The notes under the pieces: generated by a model
Database searches by the model: none
The model's input: the letters and a program-made list of their open reading frames with translations, nothing else
What the model was told of the DNA's origin: nothing
Part shown: in pieces, positions 52,826-60,658 of the stretch
Layout: the number at the start of each line of letters is the position of its first letter
Position numbering within the stretch: the stretch's first letter is position 1
NCBI RefSeq assembly: GCF_017639205.1
Contig: NZ_CP071139.1
Span: 3,612,001 to 3,676,000, forward strand
Length of the DNA stretch: 64,000 nucleotides
From: Streptomyces nojiriensis
GTDB lineage: Bacteria > Actinomycetota > Actinomycetes > Streptomycetales > Streptomycetaceae
Reading direction: 5' to 3'
Position numbers and translations under genes: made by a program

Positions 52826-54396
52826 GCACCCTGGCCCGGCTGGAGGCCGTACGCGCGGGGCGCGCCCAGCCGCTCGCGACCGTGCGGCACCGCCACCTGA
52901 GCGAGCGCCCGATGGTCTTCGTGCCGCTGACCACGGCCGGTGAGGCGGGTGCCCCGCTCGGCGCCATGGTCGGCACCGACCGGCACGAGCCGTGGGTGTT
53001 CGTGATACCCCAGCCGCGCGACCGCGACCGGCGCTGGGCCTTCCTCGCGGACCTGGCCGTACAGGTGCTGGCCCACATCGACGCGTACGCGGACGCCGTG
53101 GAGCCGGCCGAACGCAGCGAGACCGACCCGGAGACGGGCAAGCGGGTGAAGGTGGAGACCGAGCTGTGCGCGGACGCGCCGCAGCTGATCGTGCCGAGCC
53201 GGGCGGGCATCGAGTACGTACGGCTGCTGGGGCGCTCGATGCGGTTCCGGCGCACCGCCGAGGAGGACCCGGACAATCCGTATCCGGCGCCCTCGCAGGT
53301 GCCGATGCTCGGCCGCTGGTTCACCCACCTCGCCGAGCGCTCGCGGGTGCCCGGCTCCTCGATGCTGCTGTCGGCCACCGACCTGCTGTCGCGGCACTGG
53401 GCCACCGGCCAGAGCAACCTGGAGGACCAGCACCTGGGCGCGCTCCTGGGCTGGATCGACCCGCCCGAGGGCCGGTCGGGCGCCGAGGAGGCCCACCGGG
53501 CCGAGCTGGGCCGCGACAAGGACGGCCAGCTGCTGTGCCCGCCCGCCGGTCCGGCCACCGACCCGGCCTTCGACAACAAGCTGCTGGCCCCCGCCATCGC
53601 CCGGTACGACGCCGCGCGCACGGCCCTGGCGGCCGGCCCCGGCGACGACGACCGGCACGTCCGGGCGGCCGAGCAGGAGGTGCACCGGCTGGTCGAATCC
53701 CAGCTGTCGGGCACCTGGTGGAAGACCTGGGAGGCGATCGACCTGCTGCGCTCCCTGCCGCCGGGCGAGCGCGCGGAGGAACGCTGGACGCGCGACCGCT
53801 GGTCCTACACCGGCCACCGGGACCGCGTACGGGCGGGCGAGCCGCCGCAGCCGCGCCGCGACGACGCGGTGACGGCGGCCCAGAAACTGGCCACGCGGGA
53901 GACCGAACAGGTGCGGCTCGACGCCCAGGAGGCCTTGGACGACCCCCTGGTGATGGCGGGCCGACGGCTCGCGGGCGAGGCCTTCGCCGGTGAGGTCACC
54001 GAGGTGGTGATGGAGTGGACGGAGTCGAAGCGGCCGAGCCCGCGCCCGCTGGTGACCGTGGTGACGGAGGACCGGCCGCAGCTGGCGGACGAGGGCGGCG
54101 GGAAGGTGTTCCGCTCGCTGGACGGGCGCCCGCAGAGCGCACAGTTCGTCCGCTTCGAGGAGGGCGGGCGGCTGGTGCTGCGGCTGCTCGACAAGATGGG
54201 CCGCGGCCGGGACCCCGAGCCGGGGACGGTCCCGGAGAAGGGCGACCGGCTCTGCTGGACGCTCTTCGAGCACGACGCGCGCGGCGGCCCGAAACTCCCG
54301 GAGCCCGAGCAGACCCCGTGGACGCACGGCGGCCCGCCGGGGTCGGCGAGCGCGCTCCCCCTGCCCGACTCCGTGACCGACGAGGACCTGCTGTGA
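52813..54396 (+). CDS. Protein of unknown function between nuclease and helicase genes
   Basis: A 527-residue soluble protein; I recognise no domain. It has a mixed N-terminal region (VFVPLTTAGEAGAPLGAM, HEPWVFVIPQPRDRDRRWAFLADLAVQVLAHID), a helical, Trp-rich middle (about residues 295-330, ESQLSGTWWKTWEAIDLLRS) and a beta-rich C-terminus (RLVLRLLDKMGRG). No Walker, HTH or cysteine cluster is seen. ATG 52813 overlaps the nuclease gene, and its stop overlaps the helicase start (GTGA). The tight coupling suggests a stoichiometric subunit, perhaps for DNA binding or bridging. It could be the part that defines the system. Confidence 0.8.
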   Translation: MPLLSTLARLEAVRAGRAQPLATVRHRHLSERPMVFVPLTTAGEAGAPLGAMVGTDRHEPWVFVIPQPRDRDRRWAFLADLAVQVLAHIDAYADAVEPAERSETDPETGKRVKVETELCADAPQLIVPSRAGIEYVRLLGRSMRFRRTAEEDPDNPYPAPSQVPMLGRWFTHLAERSRVPGSSMLLSATDLLSRHWATGQSNLEDQHLGALLGWIDPPEGRSGAEEAHRAELGRDKDGQLLCPPAGPATDPAFDNKLLAPAIARYDAARTALAAGPGDDDRHVRAAEQEVHRLVESQLSGTWWKTWEAIDLLRSLPPGERAEERWTRDRWSYTGHRDRVRAGEPPQPRRDDAVTAAQKLATRETEQVRLDAQEALDDPLVMAGRRLAGEAFAGEVTEVVMEWTESKRPSPRPLVTVVTEDRPQLADEGGGKVFRSLDGRPQSAQFVRFEEGGRLVLRLLDKMGRGRDPEPGTVPEKGDRLCWTLFEHDARGGPKLPEPEQTPWTHGGPPGSASALPLPDSVTDEDLL

Positions 54397-55733
54397 CCAC
54401 GACCGCACCCTTCGACCCGGGCGCGGCGGCCGCCCGGGCGACCGCCGCGATCCTGGCCGACACCCTGCACGGGACCGAGCGGGGCGTGGTCGTCGACTCC
54501 CCGCCCGGAGCCGGCAAGTCCACGCTCGTGGTCCGGGCGGCCCGGGAGCTGGCCGCGGCCGGACGCCGCCTGATGGTGGTGGCGCAGACCAACGCACAGG
54601 TCGACGACCTGGTGCTGCGCCTCGCCGACAAGGACCCGGAGCTGAAGGTGGGCCGGCTGCACAGCAGTGACGGGGACGCCTACGACCCGGCGCTGCGCGA
54701 GCTGCCCTCGGTGACCCTGTCGGCGAAGCCGAAGGATCTCGCGGAGCTGCCGATCACCATCTCCACGGCGGCCAAGTGGGCCTTCGTCAAGGACGTCGAG
54801 CCGTGGCAGCACGCCATCGTCGACGAGGCGTACCAGATGCGTTCGGACGCGCTGCTGGCCGTGGCCGGGCTGTTCGAGCGGGCGCTGTTCGTGGGCGACC
54901 CGGGGCAGTTGGACCCGTTCAGCGTGGTGGGCGCGGAGCAGTGGGCGGGCTTGTCCTACGACCCTTCCGCCTCGGCGGTGAGCACCCTGCTGGCGCACAA
55001 CCCGCAGCTGCCGCAGCACCGGCTGCCGGTGTCCTGGCGGCTCCCGGCGACGGCGGCGCCGCTGGTCTCCCGCGCGTTCTATCCGTACACGCAGTTCCGC
55101 AGCGGTACGGGCCCGGGCGAGCGGCGGCTGTCGTACGGGGTGCCCTCGGACGGGTCGGGCCCGGACCGGGTGCTGGACGAGGCGGCCGAGGCGGGCTGGG
55201 GCCTGCTGGAGCTGCCCGCGCGGCACACCCCGCGCACGGACCCGGAGGCGGTGCGGGCGGTGGCCCTGGTGGTCCGCCGGGCCCTGGACCGGGGGGCGGT
55301 GACCTCCGACGAGCAGTCCCCGGCCCCGGCCCCGCTGACGGCGGACCGGATCGCGGTCGGCACGGCCCACCGCGACCAGGCGGCCGCGGTCCGCGCGGCG
55401 CTGGCCTCGCTCGGGGTCACGGGGGTCACGGTGGACACGGCGAACCGGCTCCAGGGCCGCGAGTACGACCTCACGGTGGTGCTCCACCCGCTGTCGGGCC
55501 GCCCGGACGCGACGGCCTTCCACCTGGAGACGGGCCGCCTGTGCGTGCTGGCCTCCCGGCACCGGCACGCGTGCGTGGTGGTGGCCCGGGCGGGCATAGC
55601 GGAGCTGCTGGACGACCACCCCTCGACGGAGCCGGTCCAGCTGGGCGTGACGGTCAAATTCCCGGACGGCTGGGAGGCGAACCACTCGGTGCTCGCCCAT
55701 CTGGCCGAGCACCGGGTGTCCTGGCGGCCATAG
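54393..55733 (+). CDS. SF1 (Upf1/Dna2-like) helicase
   Basis: A 446-residue SF1 helicase. Motif I is SPPGAGKST (36-44), motif Ia VVAQTNAQVDDL, motif II VDEAYQM (DEAY, 144-147), motif III VGDPGQLDPF (167-176), motif IV-like SWRLP, motif V VDTANRLQGREYD (347-359) and motif VI LCVLASRHRHACVVV (383-397). Motifs V and VI resemble the Upf1/Dna2 SF1B group more than UvrD. GTG 54393 overlaps the preceding stop. With the Fe-S nuclease two genes upstream it reproduces the two activities of Dna2 on separate chains. Confidence 0.88.
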   Translation: MTTTAPFDPGAAAARATAAILADTLHGTERGVVVDSPPGAGKSTLVVRAARELAAAGRRLMVVAQTNAQVDDLVLRLADKDPELKVGRLHSSDGDAYDPALRELPSVTLSAKPKDLAELPITISTAAKWAFVKDVEPWQHAIVDEAYQMRSDALLAVAGLFERALFVGDPGQLDPFSVVGAEQWAGLSYDPSASAVSTLLAHNPQLPQHRLPVSWRLPATAAPLVSRAFYPYTQFRSGTGPGERRLSYGVPSDGSGPDRVLDEAAEAGWGLLELPARHTPRTDPEAVRAVALVVRRALDRGAVTSDEQSPAPAPLTADRIAVGTAHRDQAAAVRAALASLGVTGVTVDTANRLQGREYDLTVVLHPLSGRPDATAFHLETGRLCVLASRHRHACVVVARAGIAELLDDHPSTEPVQLGVTVKFPDGWEANHSVLAHLAEHRVSWRP

Positions 55734-55867
55734 GGAAGGCCCGCGGGGCCCGGTCGCCCCGTCACCTCACCCCGCCGTCGTGATCTTCGAGCGGTTGTGG
55801 AACCAGGAACCCCCCAATCTCATCCTTGAACATGTTCAAGTGATGGCGACCAGGGGGTTCTTCAGTT

Positions 55868-56329
55868 ATGACCGCACGACGCAAGCGCCTCACGAGGTGG
55901 CTCGTGATCACCGGCACAACGGCCGTACTGGCCGTCGGAGGCTGGTGGGCGTCCCTGTGGTGGGCCGCCTTCGAGGGCGACCTGGGCGTGCCGTGCGACA
56001 AGGCGGCCCATTTCGCCCGCGCCGCCGAGCTGCCCGCAGGGACGCGCGACCGGAACTGCACCACGGGCCAGTGGATGAGCGCCTCGTACGAGCTGGACTT
56101 CCGTGCGCCCCGCCAGGAGGTGGCGGCATGGCTGCGCGCCTCCTATCCCGACACGGAGATCTCGGAGGAGTACTGCTCGAGCGCCGACGCGTGCGGGCAT
56201 CCGCAACTGCACGGCCCCACGCCGTTCACGGACGAGGACGGCCACCGACTCGCGGACGGGGTGCGCATCGAGCTCGACTACGAGGACGGAGACGTCGCGC
56301 ACGTACGGATCTCCGGATTCACCGTCTGA
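55868..56329 (+). CDS. Hypothetical membrane-anchored protein
   Basis: A 153-residue protein with an N-terminal basic stretch and a membrane helix (about residues 11-33). A small acidic extracytoplasmic domain follows with four cysteines (VPCDKA, RNCTTG, EYCSSADACG) likely to form disulfides. ATG 55868 has AGGGGG 11-16 nt upstream, a little far. It follows the helicase gene after 134 bases and is probably independent of it. Function unknown. Confidence 0.72.
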   Translation: MTARRKRLTRWLVITGTTAVLAVGGWWASLWWAAFEGDLGVPCDKAAHFARAAELPAGTRDRNCTTGQWMSASYELDFRAPRQEVAAWLRASYPDTEISEEYCSSADACGHPQLHGPTPFTDEDGHRLADGVRIELDYEDGDVAHVRISGFTV

Positions 56330-56357
56330 GACCCGCGGGCGCGGCCGACCGGCCGGT

Positions 56358-56840
56358 TCAGGGCTTTCGGCGGGTGCCCAGGCGGGCGTGGAGGGTCTCG
56401 CCCACCTCGGCCAGGGTGCGCAGCTGTTCCGGGGTCAGGGTGTCGATCAGGTGGCGGCGCACGGACTCCACGTGGAGCGGGGCCGCGTCCGTGATCATGG
56501 TGATGCCGGCGTCGGTGAGGACCACCTCCGCGCCCCGGCCGTCGGTGGCCACCTCCTCGCGGCGGACGGCGCCGCGCTGCTCCATGCGGGTGAGCTGGTG
56601 GGACAGCCTGCTGCGGGACCAGCGCATGAGCTCGGCCAGTGCACTGATGCGCATACGGTGGCCGTCGGTTGAGCCGAGCACCGAGAGGACGTCGTAGTCG
56701 GCCTCGGAGAGTCCGCTGTCCTGGCTGAGGTCGCGTGCGATCTCCGCGTTGACCAGCGGGAACATCCGTCGCCACGCGTACCAGGCGTCCTGTTCGGACT
56801 CGGTGAGCCAGCGGGGGCCTGGCTCCGGTGCGGGGGTCAT
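56358..56840 (-). CDS. MarR-family regulator
   Basis: A 160-residue winged-helix regulator. The DNA-binding part is LSEADYDVLSVLGSTDGHRMRISALAELMRWSRSRLSHQLTRMEQRGAVRRE (described in parts: LAELMRWSRSRLSHQLTRM is the recognition helix region). The dimerisation helices are at both ends. ATG 56840 is chosen with GGCGGA just upstream; GTG 56849 is possible. It is divergent from a flavin reductase gene across a palindromic operator, typical of MarR control of a redox or quinone-response gene. Confidence 0.9.
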   Translation of the reverse strand: MTPAPEPGPRWLTESEQDAWYAWRRMFPLVNAEIARDLSQDSGLSEADYDVLSVLGSTDGHRMRISALAELMRWSRSRLSHQLTRMEQRGAVRREEVATDGRGAEVVLTDAGITMITDAAPLHVESVRRHLIDTLTPEQLRTLAEVGETLHARLGTRRKP

Positions 56841-56876
56841 GTCCGCCACTCTAGCCAGATCGGTGACACATCACTT

Positions 56877-56900
56877 ATCTGGTTGACATGTCATTCAGAT
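56877..56900. promoter_or_regulatory. Probable MarR operator between divergent genes
   Basis: A perfect TGACATGTCA palindrome at 56884-56893 is flanked symmetrically by ATCTG (56877-56881) and CAGAT (56896-56900), giving a 24-bp dyad. GTGACACATCA half-site-like copies lie on both sides (about 56862 and 56916). Confidence 0.8.
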
Positions 56901-56955
56901 CCTGGGTTTCATCGGGTGACACATCAACAACCGCACCGAACGGGAAGTCCTCACC

Positions 56956-57525
56956 ATGACCCGCCTGCACGTCATCTCCGCCGCCACCCGCCCGACCTCC
57001 GCCGGCCGCCCGCTCGCCCGCTGGGTCACCGAGCAGGCCCGCGAGCGCGGCGGCTTCGACGTCACCTCCGTCGACCTCGCCGAGATCGCCCTGCCCTTCC
57101 TCGACGAGCCCGAATACGCCTCCACCGGCAACTACGCGCATCAGCACACCCGCGACTGGAGCGCCCTGGTCGACTCGGCCGACGCCTTCCTCTTCGTCCT
57201 GCCGATGTACAACGGCGGCTTCACCGCCCCCTTCAAGAACGCCATCGACTTCCTCTACAACGAGTGGAAGGGCAAGGCGGTCGGCATCGTCAGCTACAGC
57301 GCCGGCCCCACCGGCGGCGCCCCGGCCGCCGAGATGCTGCTGCCGATCCTCAGCCGTCTGGGCATGCTGCCCGCCGAGCGCTCCGTCGCGATCCCCGGCA
57401 TCCCCAAGCTGCTCGGCCCCGAGGGCTTCCAGGCCCCGGAGACGCTCGCGGGCGAGCTCGCCGGAGTCCTGGACGACGTGGCCGAACTGGTGGCGGGGCG
57501 CGCCGCCGAGGCCGTCACGGTGTGA
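56956..57525 (+). CDS. NADPH-dependent FMN reductase-family protein
   Basis: A 189-residue flavodoxin-fold reductase. The FMN phosphate loop is SAATRPTSAGRPLARW (residues 8-23), followed by FLFVLPMYNGGFTAPFKNAIDFLYNEWKGKAVGIVSYS in pieces, the NADPH/FMN hallmark of the YieF/SsuE group. It probably reduces quinones, azo compounds or free flavin. ATG 56956. The divergent MarR gene and shared palindrome suggest induction by electrophiles or aromatic compounds. Confidence 0.9.
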   Translation: MTRLHVISAATRPTSAGRPLARWVTEQARERGGFDVTSVDLAEIALPFLDEPEYASTGNYAHQHTRDWSALVDSADAFLFVLPMYNGGFTAPFKNAIDFLYNEWKGKAVGIVSYSAGPTGGAPAAEMLLPILSRLGMLPAERSVAIPGIPKLLGPEGFQAPETLAGELAGVLDDVAELVAGRAAEAVTV

Positions 57526-57817
57526 TCGGGGTCCCCACCGGGTGGTCGTACGCGGCGTGCGGCTGACGGCCGGTCAGCCCCACTCCTCGGCGACGGGCCG
57601 GGCGGCGCCGGCCTCGCACGGGGAAGCTCGGGATCGCGGTGCGGACACCGGCGCCGGCCGAGCGCCTGTGCGACTCCCTCGCCACTGAGCCCGTCGGCCT
57701 GCTCGTGCACCTCATCGGCCGTACGGGTGTTCCAGCCCGTCGCGCAGAGGTCTTGCGCGGCGTTGGACAATGGACGGTGGCCCGGAATCACCTCGTACGC
57801 GCAGCAGGAGGACACGC
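57526..57817. other. Intergenic region with no recognised element
   Basis: 292 bases between the reductase and the next small gene. A short dyad CTGAC/GTCAG near 57563-57577 could end the reductase transcript. No gene is supported on either strand. Confidence 0.4.
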
Positions 57818-58159
57818 ATGGCAGAGCCCGAGCGGACCGAGCGGCGGCTGCGGCCGGCGCCTCTGCTCTTCGAGCCCTCTGAGGCCGTGGCGGACCCCGA
57901 GCACTTCTTCGACCTGGAGTCGATAGAGGACCCGCGGGAGCTGCTGGTCCGTGCGACCGAGCTGACGCTGGCCTTCCGGGCCGCGCAGGACCGGGCGGTG
58001 GAGTTCCAGGCCCTGGCGGCGGCCCAGCTGGCGGATCCCCGCCGGTTCGACCGCCTCTCACCGGCGCTGATCGCCGAGCAGGCGGAGTGGACCGAGGACT
58101 ACGCCCGCAAGATGATCGAGTTCGGCGAGACCCTCCAGCGCGGCACGGGTACGCCGTAG
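57818..58159 (+). CDS. Small conserved hypothetical protein
   Basis: A 113-residue, acidic, mainly helical protein (DPEHFFDLESIEDPRELLVRATELTLAFRAAQDRAVEFQALAAAQLADPRRFD in sections). No membrane segment or known domain. ATG 57818 has AGGAGGA 7 nt upstream, a strong site, so it is a real gene. A perfect hairpin follows its stop. Function unknown. Confidence 0.75.
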   Translation: MAEPERTERRLRPAPLLFEPSEAVADPEHFFDLESIEDPRELLVRATELTLAFRAAQDRAVEFQALAAAQLADPRRFDRLSPALIAEQAEWTEDYARKMIEFGETLQRGTGTP

Positions 58160-58171
58160 CGCCTGGAGCGT

Positions 58172-58199
58172 CGGAGGGGCCGGCCGTCCGGCCCCTCCG
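58172..58199. terminator. Terminator after the 57818-58159 gene
   Basis: A perfect 12-bp stem (CGGAGGGGCCGG at 58172-58183, complement at 58188-58199) with a CCGT loop. Confidence 0.85.
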
Positions 58200-58299
58200 G
58201 CGTTCAGGGGGAGCGCACCATACTCCGGTGGCGGTCCCACTGTCCCCGTTTCCGGTAACTCGCGGATATCGGTCCGCTACGGCGGGTAGACACTGGCAT

Positions 58300-58896
58300 A
58301 TGACGACGCTGACGAAGGCTCCCGGCTGTACCGCCCTCCACGCGCGCGGCGAGCGCACCCGCACCGCACCCGCCACCCACGTCACCCACCAGGGCGCCGC
58401 CTGGCTCACCTCCGGAGCCGCCCACCCCCGGCGCACCCTGGCGGTGTGGGAGTCGCGGCCCGGGCTGCCCGCCACATTGCCCTGCGGTGATCCCTTCGAC
58501 GTCGTCAACGTCCCGCTCGTCATCGGGCGCCGCATCCTCGACCTGCTCTGGGCCGAGGGTCCCGGCTCCGGCCCGGTCGCCGTGCACCGCGGCCGGATGC
58601 TGCTCTTCGCCGCCCCCGGCACCGCGCACCGGCTGCCCGCCCTGCTGGCGTGGGAGGAGTGGGGAGGCTCCCGCACCGCCCCGGCGCCGCTGTGCCACGG
58701 CCGGGGCGACGCCGTCACCGTGCCGCCGCTGGCCGCCACGCCCGGGCCGTCCCGGTGGCTCGTGGCCCCCGACGCCCGCGAGCCCTGGCTTCCCGGGCCC
58801 GAGGCCCTGCTCTGGGCCTTCGTACGGGCGGCCCGCAGCCCCGCACCGACCGGACCTGGGGATATCGATTTTTCGTTCCGCGGATCCTCCTGCTAA
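58300..58896 (+). CDS. Small protein resembling primase-polymerase N-terminal domain
   Basis: A 198-residue protein. The pattern GAAWLTSGAAHPRRTLAVWESRP, DVVNVPLVIGRRILDLL, HRGRMLLFAAPGTAHRLPALL and RWLVAPDAREPWLPGPEALLWA resembles small Streptomyces proteins labelled bifunctional DNA primase/polymerase. The catalytic acidic motif of true prim-pol enzymes is not visible, so replication activity is doubtful. ATG 58300 lacks a ribosome binding site; TAGACA lies 12 bases upstream, so a leaderless mRNA is possible. It ends 18 bases before tRNA-Lys. Confidence 0.72.
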   Translation: MTTLTKAPGCTALHARGERTRTAPATHVTHQGAAWLTSGAAHPRRTLAVWESRPGLPATLPCGDPFDVVNVPLVIGRRILDLLWAEGPGSGPVAVHRGRMLLFAAPGTAHRLPALLAWEEWGGSRTAPAPLCHGRGDAVTVPPLAATPGPSRWLVAPDAREPWLPGPEALLWAFVRAARSPAPTGPGDIDFSFRGSSC

Positions 58897-58914
58897 TGTC
58901 TTCCTCGTCAGCAA

Positions 58915-58988
58915 GCGCCGCTAGCTCAGTTGGTTAGAGCAGCTGACTCTTAATCAGCGGGTCCGGGGTTCGAGTCCCTGGCGGCGCA
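58915..58988 (+). tRNA. tRNA-Lys (CTT anticodon)
   Basis: A 74-nt cloverleaf. The acceptor GCGCCGC pairs with GCGGCGC, the D arm is GCTCAGTTGGTTAGAGC, and the anticodon stem GCTGA/TCAGC has loop CTCTTAA. Anticodon CTT is at 58949-58951. The T arm is CGGGGTTCGAGTCCCTG and the discriminator is A. CCA is not encoded. Confidence 0.97.
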
Positions 58989-58994
58989 CAGACG

Positions 58995-59028
58995 GAAGAA
59001 GGCCCCCACGCAAGTGGGGGCCTTCTTC
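58995..59028. terminator. Terminator after tRNA-Lys
   Basis: A perfect 15-bp stem (arms 58995-59009 and 59014-59028) with a GCAA tetraloop. It can serve both the tRNA and the convergent protease gene. Confidence 0.9.
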
Positions 59029-59076
59029 GTTGTCCGGCGGGGCGCGCCGCGGTCCGTCCCGCGGCGCGCCCGGCCG

Positions 59077-60312
59077 TCAGGTCGTGATCTTCACCGTGTA
59101 CGCGCCGGACCGGGTGCGGTCCGCGACCTCGATGGTGATCCGCTCCCCCGGCACGGTGTACGTCTCGCCCACCTCCAGCGGCGCGTCCGCCAGGGGCGGG
59201 TACACCGAGCGGTCCCAGCAGGCCTCCGTCGACGGGTGGGCGTCCAGCACCTCGATCGGGCCGCCGCCCGACGACGCCTCGTTGCGCACCCGGTAGACCA
59301 GGACGCCCTCCGTGCAGGTGTCCCCGTCGTTGCCGGCGGAGCCCCGTGCCTCGACGGCGATCGCGCTGCCGGGGCCCGTACGGATCACCGCGAGCCGGGT
59401 ACCGCCCGTTCCGCCGCTCGGCGGTGCCTGGGCCAGCGGCTGCAGGGTGTGCATCGAGGTGGCCGTCTGTACGCAGTCCACCTGGGAGGCGTCCAGCCAG
59501 CCCAGCTTCCACTTGTGCCAGGCGAAGAGGTCGGGGGCCATGCCGAACTGGCTGCCCATGACGTCCCAGTCCCCGACGTAGGTGTCCCAGTCGCCCTTGC
59601 CGTCCGTGGGCCGGTGGTAGAGGTCGGGCAGGTCGAAGACGTGCCCGGTCTCGTGGGCCAGCACGTTCCGGTCCGGCGGGTGGCGCTCGAAGACGGTGAC
59701 GATCCGCCGCAGTTCCGTGCCGTCCGCGACGATCGGGTGCTCGAAGTTGACGACCTTCGTGGCGTCGGAGTCCACGCCGGGCGCGTCCGGGTCGGCGACG
59801 AAGTAGACGACGTCGTACTTGCGGAAGTCCACTTGGGCGTCGGCGGTGGCGACCGCGTCCCGCAGGTAGGAGGCCCGGTCCTCGGGGGCCCAGTCCCGCT
59901 TTATCCCGTACGCGGTGGACGGTTTGGGCATCTGGATCCACTGCTTCTGCGGGTGCGGGACCAGCCGGAACCGCCCGTACGAGGCCTGCTCGAAGAAGTC
60001 GCTGGTGGCGGGGAAGTAGTCGCCGACGATCTCCTCGGTCTTCAGGGCGCTGCGGTGGTCGGGGAAGGAGAGGAAGACCATGACGGCGTTGAGCTTGCGC
60101 ACGGGTTTGGGGTAGGCGCCGTTCCAGGTGTCCAGGCCGAGGGAGTGGTGCGCCGAGGTGCGGGTCAGCGCGCAGGGTCCGACTCCCGGGGCGGCCACCG
60201 CGGGACCGGCGACGAGCGACATGGCGGCGAGCGCCGTCAGGGAGGTGAGCGCCGCAGCGGTACTTCGGATGCGGGAGCGTTCCACTCCCCCGGGTGTCTG
60301 CTGTCGCGCCAC
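59077..60312 (-). CDS. Secreted M6-family metalloprotease
   Basis: A 411-residue exported protease. The signal peptide covers about residues 1-41 (hydrophobic LTALAAMSLVAGPAVAAPG). The zinc motif HETGH in VLAHETGHVFDLPDLYH (about residue 219) and a downstream WDVMGS block are the M6 (immune inhibitor A-like) pattern. The mature part starts with a short propeptide-like region (KLNAVMVFLSFPDH). GTG 60312 has GGAGG 7 nt upstream. M6 enzymes degrade extracellular proteins. It is divergent from cdgA. Confidence 0.92.
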   Translation of the reverse strand: MARQQTPGGVERSRIRSTAAALTSLTALAAMSLVAGPAVAAPGVGPCALTRTSAHHSLGLDTWNGAYPKPVRKLNAVMVFLSFPDHRSALKTEEIVGDYFPATSDFFEQASYGRFRLVPHPQKQWIQMPKPSTAYGIKRDWAPEDRASYLRDAVATADAQVDFRKYDVVYFVADPDAPGVDSDATKVVNFEHPIVADGTELRRIVTVFERHPPDRNVLAHETGHVFDLPDLYHRPTDGKGDWDTYVGDWDVMGSQFGMAPDLFAWHKWKLGWLDASQVDCVQTATSMHTLQPLAQAPPSGGTGGTRLAVIRTGPGSAIAVEARGSAGNDGDTCTEGVLVYRVRNEASSGGGPIEVLDAHPSTEACWDRSVYPPLADAPLEVGETYTVPGERITIEVADRTRSGAYTVKITT

Positions 60313-60658
60313 ATCGACCTCCGGTGGTGGATTCGTACCTGTTCATCCACCTTGAGGCGATTGTCTTACTAATGCCCTGTTCCGCTGCCCCACACGAGTG
60401 AGTAGTACGGCAAGTCGGTGACCCTCGAACTTCACGCTCCTGCCTACAGAACGTCACGACCGATCACCTGAGAACAGCAGGGACCCCCTCATGCTCAGAG
60501 CCGCGCAGAAACGATCGCCCGGTCTTGCGCCGGCGATCCGTCATCACGCCGAACTGAACCGTCTCAACCGGTGGCGCCGCTGGATAGGGCCTCCCTGCAG
60601 CCTCTATGATCGGCACACTTTCCTGCGCGGACACTCACGAACACTGCGGGAGCCAACG
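60313..60658. promoter_or_regulatory. Divergent promoter region of the protease and cdgA genes
   Basis: 346 bases. TATGAT at 60605-60610 is a good -10 for cdgA and would start RNA near 60617, about 42 bases before the chosen GTG. A BldD site is expected for a cdgA gene, but I could not identify one with confidence. Confidence 0.5.

Noticed and set aside
60491..60658. N-terminal extension of CdgA from ATG 60491
   Set aside because: A good -10 (TATGAT, 60605) and a ribosome binding site support GTG 60659, and the extension has no domain content.
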